A DNA stretch of 5,878 nucleotides from an uncultured Methylobacter sp. (GTDB lineage: Bacteria > Pseudomonadota > Gammaproteobacteria > Methylococcales > Methylomonadaceae). Positions 1 to 5,071 of the stretch are shown here, in pieces. Position numbers and translations under genes: made by a program. The notes under the pieces are model-generated. The model was given only the letters and a program-made list of their open reading frames with translations, did not search any database and was not told the DNA's origin. The stretch is from the NCBI GenBank assembly GCA_903831545.1, contig CAIKYI010000424.1, positions 1 to 5,878 of the forward strand. The letters are read 5' to 3'. The stretch's first letter is position 1, and each line of letters opens with the position of its first letter.

Positions 1-227
1 AAAGCTATTAATTACATGGGGATGCTATCATTTTCCTCGGTGCTTTTATGGCTGAGGTGAAACGTCAACAGAACCTAGCAATGGATAGTTTAACCGATTT
101 TTTTGTTAAAAAACTTATAAGCGATTTCTTACGTATTTACACCTATAAAATTATCGCCAGCCCTGTGGTACTTTAAACTCAAACATAAAGTTATCAGCTG
201 TTTTTCAGCTTCTGTCACAGGCTCGCT
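1..227. other. Non-coding leader region upstream of the ATPase gene
   Basis: No recognisable gene is seen here. Plus-strand frames are broken by stops at 9-11, 58-60 and elsewhere; the longest ATG-started frame (48-176, 42 codons) has no ribosome site and no familiar motif. The stretch is AT-rich, with an inverted repeat of a T run and an A run (98-113, centred on GTT) and a small perfect hairpin AGCTG-TTTTT-CAGCT (196-210) that ends 17 bases before the ATPase start codon. It presumably carries the promoter and 5' leader of the ATPase gene. The window cuts off whatever gene lies to the left. Confidence 0.6.
144..149 (+). promoter_or_regulatory. Possible -10 box of the ATPase promoter
   Basis: TATAAA matches five of six bases of the sigma-70 -10 consensus and lies about 80 bases before the ATPase start. 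No good -35 box sits 16-18 bases upstream (the sequence there is GCGATT or a neighbour), so the call rests on the -10 alone and is weak. The A/T tracts at 98-113 could assist binding. Confidence 0.22.
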
Positions 228-2906
228 ATGAAAATACATCAATTAAGTCCTGAGGAAGCGCTTGCGAGTCTAAACAGTAGCCATGAAGGATTATCGAGGG
301 CAGCAGTAGAACATCGCCTGGAAGAGTATGGGCCCAACAGGGTCGAAGAGGTACATGGCGAATCACTGCTCTTGGGCTTTATCAAGGAATTCAGCCATTT
401 TTTTGCGTTAATACTCTGGCTGGCTGCTGGCCTTGCATTTTTTGCCGAATCCCGACAACCAGGCGGAGGTATGACCACGTTGGGTTATGCAATTCTCGGC
501 GTTATTCTGATAAATGGTCTTTTTTCTTTCTGGCAACAATATCGGGCAGAACGGGCAATCTCGGCCCTGCAAAAGCTATTACCTTATCATGTCAAAGCTC
601 TTAGGGACAATAATGTCAGCCTTATTTTGGCTGCCGATCTGGTACCGGGAGATGTGATTTTATTGCAGGAGGGCGACAATGTCCCGGCTGACTGCCGCTT
701 ACTTGAAGCATTTTCCCTGCGTGTTAATAACGCAACCGTCACCGGGGAGTCCAGGCCACAGGCCAGAGATGCCGAAAACTCCGCAGAGGAAAGCCTGGAG
801 CATAGCCGCAACACTTTATTGGCCGGAACATCAATTGTGTCTGGCGAAGGACGGGCTGTGGTTTTCGCAACCGGAATGCACACTGAGTTTGGCAAGATTG
901 CGCATTTAACGCAAACCGCCGTAAAAACCGTGTCGCCACTGCAACAGGAAATCGTCCGCCTGAGTCGCTTTATCGCACTGATGTCGATAACGCTTGGCGT
1001 AGTATTTTTCTTTATCGGACAAAGTGTCGGACTTTCCTTTTGGGATAATTTCATTTTCGCCATCGGCATTATCGTCGCCAACGTCCCGGAAGGCTTATTG
1101 CCCGAAGTTACCTTATCCCTGGCAATGGCGACTCAACGTATGGCTAAAAGAAACGCCCTAATCAGACACATGCCTTCAGTTGAAGCACTGGGTTCCGCAA
1201 CAGTAATTTGTACCGACAAGACCGGCACACTAACTGAAAACCGAATGGCTGTGACGGCGTTATATATTGGCGGTGAAATACTGACTACGACAACACTTCA
1301 CCGACAGCCTCACCTTGCACGAACTTATAGGCGCTTTTTTGAGAATGCATTGCTCTGTCACAATCTAAAGGAAACCATGACCAGCGGAAAATGGCATACC
1401 TTGGGCGACCCCATGGAAATTGCACTGGTACGCATGGCAAAAACCTGTTTTGACGAGACCTGTACCTACCCCAAGATCAACGAAATCCCCTTCGACACTG
1501 ACCGCAAAAGACTTTCGACCATCCATCAATCCCCAAAAGGCGTGGTTCTTTATTGTAAAGGCGCACTTGAAATGCTGCTACCACTTTGCAGCCAAGTACA
1601 AATCGACAGTAAAGTCATAGCGCTGACAGCTGAAAATCGCGAGAATTTCATTAAGGCTCAGGAACAAATGGCAAACCAGGGCTTGAGGGTACTAGCCTTT
1701 GCGTGGCGTGAACTGAATGAGGAACTCAATAAAGCAGTCCAGGAACAAAACCTGATTTTAACTGCGTTGGTTGGACTGGAAGACCCACCCAGACTGGAAG
1801 TGCCCGAGGCCATTCAAAAGTGCCGCGAGGCTGGCATCAAGATCATTATGGTAACAGGCGATCATCCGCATACCGCTTTGGCAATAGGCCGGCAAATCGG
1901 CATGATTCAAACGCAACACCCAGTTGTCATTACCGGCATACAACTGCGCAAATTATCGGAAACCCAGTTAAGGCTGGCTCTGGATGCGCAGGACATCATT
2001 TTTGCACGCGTCGGTGCCGACCAGAAAATGCGTATTGTCGCCGCTTTAAAAAAGAAAAAACACATTGTTGCGGTCACTGGCGACGGCGTGAACGATGCGC
2101 CCGCACTTAAACTTGCCGACATTGGTATTGCAATGGGCATCAGTGGCACGGACGTCGCCAAAGAGGCTGCTGACATGATCTTGCTGGATGATAATTTTGC
2201 CAGCATTATCTCGGCTATTGAAGAAGGCCGAGCTGTTTATGAAAACATACGCAAGTTCCTGGCCTATATTCTCACTTCGAACATACCTGAAGTGGTTCCC
2301 TATCTGGCCTTTGCCCTCCTTAAAATACCGTTACCTTTAACCATCATTCAGATCTTGTCTATCGATTTGGGTACCAACATGCTGCCCGCCTTGGGCTTGG
2401 GCTCAGCAAGACCCGAACCGGGTATTATGAACAGGCCGCCCCGCTCACGAAATAAACGCTTAATTGACTGGCGCTTACTGGTTCGAGCTTATCTTTTTTT
2501 GGGAATTATGGAAGCCATGGTCTCAATGACCGCCTATTTTTATGTGTTGCATAACGGAGGTTGGCAGTGGGGTGATAACTTAAGCAGTCATGACCCATTA
2601 TATCTCCAGGCAACCACTGCCTGTCTTAGCGCTATTATCGTCATGCAAATTGTGAATGTATTTCTCTGCAAAACTCCGGGACGCAGTGTATTCAGTGTGA
2701 AATTATTCGACAACAAAATCATACTCTGCGGCATCGCACTGGAAGTCTTACTCATTTTGAGCATCGACTATACCTCTTGGGGAAATCGACTGTTCGGCAC
2801 GTTACCGATAGCAGCCGAAGTTTGGTTATTTATAATACCTTTTGCCCTGGTCATGCTGCTCCTGGAGGAACTGCGCAAATTTGTGACCACCCGATTAAAA
2901 CTATAA
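228..2906 (+). CDS. P2-type cation-transporting ATPase, Na+,K+-ATPase-like (group IIC)
   Basis: This is an inner-membrane pump that uses ATP, through a phospho-aspartate intermediate, to move cations. An N-terminal cation-ATPase domain (about 4-40) is followed by M1-M2 (about 55-100), an actuator domain with TGES at 172-175, and M3-M4 (about 247-300) with VPEGLLPE at 286-293. The phosphorylation site is DKTGTLT with D330. The nucleotide domain has KGA at 444-446; the P domain has DPPR 519-522, TGD 543-545 and TGDGVNDAP from 617. M5-M10 run from about 677 to 880. TSNIPE in M5 and IDLGT in M6 match the animal Na+,K+-ATPase alpha subunit closely, and S684 (not the lysine of the gastric H+,K+ pump) precedes N685. 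E288, E688 and D713 are kept, but N717 and N810 replace ion-site aspartates. The start is the only ATG after the in-frame TAA at 186-188; its ribosome site (CAGG, six bases away) is weak. The transported ion cannot be named from sequence. Confidence 0.95.
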   Translation: MKIHQLSPEEALASLNSSHEGLSRAAVEHRLEEYGPNRVEEVHGESLLLGFIKEFSHFFALILWLAAGLAFFAESRQPGGGMTTLGYAILGVILINGLFSFWQQYRAERAISALQKLLPYHVKALRDNNVSLILAADLVPGDVILLQEGDNVPADCRLLEAFSLRVNNATVTGESRPQARDAENSAEESLEHSRNTLLAGTSIVSGEGRAVVFATGMHTEFGKIAHLTQTAVKTVSPLQQEIVRLSRFIALMSITLGVVFFFIGQSVGLSFWDNFIFAIGIIVANVPEGLLPEVTLSLAMATQRMAKRNALIRHMPSVEALGSATVICTDKTGTLTENRMAVTALYIGGEILTTTTLHRQPHLARTYRRFFENALLCHNLKETMTSGKWHTLGDPMEIALVRMAKTCFDETCTYPKINEIPFDTDRKRLSTIHQSPKGVVLYCKGALEMLLPLCSQVQIDSKVIALTAENRENFIKAQEQMANQGLRVLAFAWRELNEELNKAVQEQNLILTALVGLEDPPRLEVPEAIQKCREAGIKIIMVTGDHPHTALAIGRQIGMIQTQHPVVITGIQLRKLSETQLRLALDAQDIIFARVGADQKMRIVAALKKKKHIVAVTGDGVNDAPALKLADIGIAMGISGTDVAKEAADMILLDDNFASIISAIEEGRAVYENIRKFLAYILTSNIPEVVPYLAFALLKIPLPLTIIQILSIDLGTNMLPALGLGSARPEPGIMNRPPRSRNKRLIDWRLLVRAYLFLGIMEAMVSMTAYFYVLHNGGWQWGDNLSSHDPLYLQATTACLSAIIVMQIVNVFLCKTPGRSVFSVKLFDNKIILCGIALEVLLILSIDYTSWGNRLFGTLPIAAEVWLFIIPFALVMLLLEELRKFVTTRLKL

Positions 2907-3012
2907 AAAAATAATTTCATTTAACCAAGGCATTGATTTTGCGCATTTAAGCCAGCCTTAAGACTTGTTAAGTTAAGATTGCTCCAGATTTGGATTATAA
3001 AGGCTCTACCCT
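2907..3012 (+). promoter_or_regulatory. Intergenic region with repeated TTAAG boxes upstream of the rlpA-like gene
   Basis: This 106-base gap has no obvious rho-independent terminator for the ATPase gene. It contains four TTAAG pentamers at 2947, 2958, 2968 and 2973, three of them spaced 11 and 10 bases apart, about one helical turn. The sequence TAAGAT (2974-2979) could serve as a poor -10 box, without a good -35. AAAGG at 2999-3003, nine bases before the ATG at 3013, is the ribosome site of the next gene. Whether the ATPase and rlpA-like genes are co-transcribed cannot be decided. Confidence 0.3.
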
Positions 3013-3489
3013 ATGAATAAAATCTTGCTAGCAGTTCCTGTTTTTTTTATGTGCAGTTATTTTCAAGCCGCTGAAGCGTCTGTTCATCACAAAAGCCATA
3101 AGACATCCAGACATGCTTTTGCAACTTCGCATAAGTCCAGACACTCCCCAGATAATCATCAAAGCACTGTTTCGTGGTACGGCCCCGAATTTCACGGAAA
3201 AAAAACCGCCAGCGGCCAAACTTACGACATGTATGCCATGACTGCCGCTCATTCATCTTTACCGCTATTGTCTTACGCCAAAGTTACCAACCTGAAAAAT
3301 CACCGTAGCGTTGTTGTACGCATCAATGATCGCGGTTCTTTTCATGGCAAGCGAGCCATGGATTTATCCTATGCCGCCGCAAAAGAACTCGGCATTAAAG
3401 GCTTGGGAAAAGTAGAAATTACACCTCTCAGCAGTAATGAAGCGACTTCCCCTTTAAGCAGCACTAATAAAACCAGCAAACGCGGTTAA
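3013..3489 (+). CDS. RlpA-family septal-ring lytic transglycosylase-like protein, secreted, no SPOR domain
   Basis: The 158-residue product begins with a Sec signal peptide (K3, hydrophobic 4-17) and a plausible signal peptidase I site after AEA at 20-22. Residues 24-49 are rich in His, Lys, Arg and Ser. The double-psi beta-barrel spans about 51-135: SWYGPEFHG at 54-62, TASGQTYD at 65-72, MTAAH at 76-80, VRINDRG at 102-108 and DLSYAAAKELG at 117-127. D72, H80 and D106 fall at the positions of the conserved catalytic-region residues of Pseudomonas aeruginosa RlpA, which cleaves naked peptidoglycan strands at division sites. C14 is not in a lipobox, so a soluble periplasmic protein is likely rather than the usual lipoprotein. 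The SPOR domain that recruits many RlpAs to the septum is absent; a Ser/Thr/Asn-rich tail (about 139-158) ends the protein. An in-frame TAA at 2998-3000 fixes the start. Confidence 0.9.
   Translation: MNKILLAVPVFFMCSYFQAAEASVHHKSHKTSRHAFATSHKSRHSPDNHQSTVSWYGPEFHGKKTASGQTYDMYAMTAAHSSLPLLSYAKVTNLKNHRSVVVRINDRGSFHGKRAMDLSYAAAKELGIKGLGKVEITPLSSNEATSPLSSTNKTSKRG
3097..3143 (+). repeat. Imperfect direct repeat within the histidine-rich linker of the rlpA-like gene
   Basis: CATAAG-ACA-TCCAGACA (3097-3113) recurs as CATAAGTCCAGACA (3130-3143): 14 identical bases, with one extra codon-sized insertion in the first copy. At protein level this gives SHKTSRH (28-34) and SHKSRH (39-44). The identity at DNA level suggests a fairly recent internal duplication. 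Confidence 0.6.
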
Positions 3490-3642
3490 GCAAAAAAACC
3501 AAAGCCTCTTTAAATCCCAACATTAAAGTTAAAGCAAGTTTTCAATGGCTTTGACTAGCAAGCAACGCAGACCTGCTGCTTGTGGATGCACTTGTTGCTT
3601 ACAACTCGTTTTACATTAATCCCCGCCACCATCCTCCCAACT

Positions 3643-3665
3643 CAAGAACCGTCTTGCCGCTTTTT
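3643..3665 (+). terminator. Weak candidate rho-independent terminator after the rlpA-like gene
   Basis: CAAGA-ACCG-TCTTG forms a five-base-pair stem with a four-base loop, followed after CCGC by TTTTT (3661-3665). The stem is short and the T run does not directly abut it. A second CAAGA at 3666-3670 could compete for the same TCTTG. It is plausible but weak. Confidence 0.22.
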
Positions 3666-3687
3666 CAAGATCAATACTGCTTTAGGC

Positions 3688-3716
3688 TTAGAGTTAAGGT
3701 TTTAGTCGTGTAATAT
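3688..3716 (+). promoter_or_regulatory. Possible promoter of the DHH phosphoesterase gene
   Basis: TAATAT (3711-3716) in the AT-rich run TAATATATAG resembles a -10 box (four of six bases) about 46 bases before the start codon. The sequence 17 bases upstream, TTAGAG (3688-3693), is a poor -35. The gap of more than 270 bases from the preceding gene makes an own promoter likely, but its exact place is uncertain. Confidence 0.25.
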
Positions 3717-3761
3717 ATAGCCTCATAAAACCACTTACTTTGCTACTCAGGAATTTAAAAA

Positions 3762-4607
3762 ATGACAGAACCCCATGAAACCTTAGTCATTTATCACGCT
3801 GATTGTCTGGATGGCTTAGGTGCAGCATGGAGCGCATTTTGCAATCTGGGTACTCACGCCCGCTATATTGCTGCTCGTCATGGTGATGCTATCCCCGATT
3901 TTGAACCTGGAGCAACACTTTATATATTGGATTTTTCCTATTTGCCACAGCTATTGTTAGACGCCTCAACCAAAGCCGGAAAAATCATCCTGATTGATCA
4001 TCACATCACCGCGATGGAACAATGTGCTGATTTTTTTAAACTACAGCCCATCCCTGAAAACCTGTCAATTAACTTCGATATGACCCGTAGTGGCTGTGTC
4101 TTGACTTGGCAACATTTCTTCCATGATCTTAAGCCGCCCAAAATTCTGTTGCATATCGAAGACCGTGATCTTTGGCGATTCAAACTTGACGGTACACGCG
4201 AAATTACAACTGCGCTTTATGAAAAAATGCCCCTGGATTTTACTGAAATGGGTGCAATAGATCTGTCGGAATTGCTAATCATAGGCCGCATTCAGCTTGA
4301 CCAGTTCTCCGGAATGGTTAAAAGAATTGCCAAAGCTGCACATAGTGTTTCGGTGACTGGTCAAACAGGGCTTGCCGTTAACTCGCCGTCTTTATTCTCA
4401 AGCGATTTAGGCCATGTTTTAGCTGAACAATCAGGCACGTTTGGCATGACCTATCAATTTGACGGTAAAAGACAACAATGGACATTTTCGCTCCGCTCAA
4501 TCGGTGATTACGATGTAGGGCGCATTGCTCTTGGTTTTGGTGGTGGCGGGCATAAAAACGCGGCAGGATTTACTTTGAATAACAATCCATTTATAACTGT
4601 TAATTGA
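3762..4607 (+). CDS. DHH/DHHA1-domain phosphoesterase
   Basis: The 281-residue cytosolic protein belongs to the DHH phosphoesterase superfamily, whose members use two Mn2+ ions to hydrolyse phosphodiester or phosphoanhydride bonds (RecJ, NrnA and exopolyphosphatase-like enzymes). Motif I is HADCLDG with H12, D14 and D17; motif II is LDFS with D57; motif III is DHH at 79-81; motif IV is EDRD at 133-136. The C-terminal DHHA1 substrate-binding domain carries GGGGHKNAAGF at 260-270. All metal ligands expected for an active enzyme appear present. Its length fits a minimal DHH plus DHHA1 protein without the extra nucleic-acid-binding domains of RecJ. The substrate (nanoRNA, cyclic dinucleotide or its breakdown product, or polyphosphate) cannot be told. 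The start is secure: an in-frame TAA lies at 3756-3758 and AGGA lies nine bases before the ATG. It converges with the Rieske gene. Confidence 0.93.
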   Translation: MTEPHETLVIYHADCLDGLGAAWSAFCNLGTHARYIAARHGDAIPDFEPGATLYILDFSYLPQLLLDASTKAGKIILIDHHITAMEQCADFFKLQPIPENLSINFDMTRSGCVLTWQHFFHDLKPPKILLHIEDRDLWRFKLDGTREITTALYEKMPLDFTEMGAIDLSELLIIGRIQLDQFSGMVKRIAKAAHSVSVTGQTGLAVNSPSLFSSDLGHVLAEQSGTFGMTYQFDGKRQQWTFSLRSIGDYDVGRIALGFGGGGHKNAAGFTLNNNPFITVN

Positions 4608-4633
4608 CAATAAAGGGGCCGTTTGGTTGAACT

Positions 4634-4659
4634 ACCTTTAACTGATCTCCAGTTTAGGT
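4634..4659 (+). terminator. Hairpin between convergent genes, possible terminator
   Basis: AACTG-ATCTC-CAGTT (4640-4654) is extended across a small internal loop by ACCT/AGGT (4634-4637 and 4656-4659), giving a nine-pair interrupted stem in the 74-base gap between the converging DHH and Rieske genes. On the plus strand it is followed by a short T-rich stretch (TTCTTT); on the minus strand no T run follows. It could end the DHH transcript. Confidence 0.35.
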
Positions 4660-4681
4660 TCTTTAAAAGCCTGAAAATAAA

Positions 4682-5002
4682 CTAATCCCAACGATTATCT
4701 TTTACCTGAACCCTTCCCTTTTCAATTCTAATTGGAAAACAATTGATATTTTCATAGGCGGGCGCACATTTTACCTCGCCGGTTTTTACACAAAATCGCG
4801 CCCCATGACGAGGACAGATAATCTGGTCACCTTCCAGGATACCGCTGGCAATTTCGCCACCATCGTGGGTGCAAACATCTTCAAGCGCATAATACTTGTC
4901 ATCAATTTTAAAGATCACGACATCAGTTCCATCAACATCTACAACTAAATTTTCGCCATTAGCAATAGCATTTTCATCTATCACATCTATCCAGTTCGTC
5001 AT
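4682..5002 (-). CDS. Rieske [2Fe-2S] ferredoxin (non-haem iron oxygenase ferredoxin-subunit type)
   Basis: The 106-residue soluble protein is a single Rieske domain. The cluster ligands are C44-x-H46 (CTH) and C63-x2-H66 (CPRH), separated by 16 residues, which is the standard spacing for ferredoxins of aromatic-ring dioxygenases and related NirD-like proteins. Such proteins pass single electrons from a reductase to an oxygenase or another acceptor. There is no signal peptide or membrane anchor, so it is cytosolic and not the bc1-complex Rieske subunit. Three further cysteines (C71, C79, C88) lie after the cluster. No oxygenase or reductase gene lies in the window, so the partner is unknown. 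The gene follows rsmJ on the same strand after 69 bases. The start is fixed by an in-frame TAA at 5006-5008 and by AAGG eight bases before the ATG. Confidence 0.93.
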   Translation of the reverse strand: MTNWIDVIDENAIANGENLVVDVDGTDVVIFKIDDKYYALEDVCTHDGGEIASGILEGDQIICPRHGARFCVKTGEVKCAPAYENINCFPIRIEKGRVQVKDNRWD

Positions 5003-5038
5003 TTTTTATGCCTTTTTTCGATGATTTTCATTTTGAAG

Positions 5039-5053
5039 AAAACTTTGAGTTTT
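5039..5053 (-). other. Small AT-rich hairpin between rsmJ and the Rieske gene
   Basis: AAAACT and AGTTTT flank a three-base loop, forming a perfect six-pair inverted repeat in the 69-base gap. On the minus strand it begins 19 bases after the rsmJ stop codon and is followed by CTTC rather than a clean T run. It might weakly attenuate read-through from rsmJ, or be a chance AT-rich palindrome. Confidence 0.25.
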
Positions 5054-5071
5054 TCGTCTTGAACCTTGCAC

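Larger units (their letters stand above)
3490..3761. other. Intergenic region with several short inverted repeats
   Basis: This 272-base gap separates the rlpA-like and DHH genes. It holds CAAAGCC/GGCTTTG (3500-3506 and 3547-3553), CTTTAA/TTAAAG (3508-3513 and 3523-3528), a bulged hairpin CAAGCA...TGCTTG (3559-3582), an alternative pairing AAGCAAC/GTTGCTT (3560-3566 and 3594-3600), and CAAGA/TCTTG (3643-3656) followed by a T run. A 24-codon frame (3545-3619) is cysteine-rich but lacks a ribosome site. No known RNA gene or mobile element is recognised. Confidence 0.55.

Noticed and set aside
48..176. A 42-codon plus-strand frame in the leader region.
   Set aside because: It has no ribosome site, no recognisable motif and only chance length; a stop at 9-11 rules out continuation from an upstream gene in this frame.
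239..2206. Several minus-strand and alternative-frame open stretches inside the ATPase gene (for example 587-1081 minus and 1907-2206 minus).
   Set aside because: They lie wholly within a gene with full family motifs, have low-complexity or arbitrary composition and no ribosome sites; they are shadows.
3013..3054. C14 of the RlpA-like protein as a lipoprotein cysteine.
   Set aside because: The preceding residues FFM do not fit the L-[A/S]-[G/A]-C lipobox, while AEA at 20-22 gives a good signal peptidase I site.
3545..3619. The cysteine-rich frame as a methanobactin-like precursor.
   Set aside because: No biosynthesis genes of the mbnB/mbnC type are adjacent, the cysteine pattern does not match known precursors, and there is no ribosome site.
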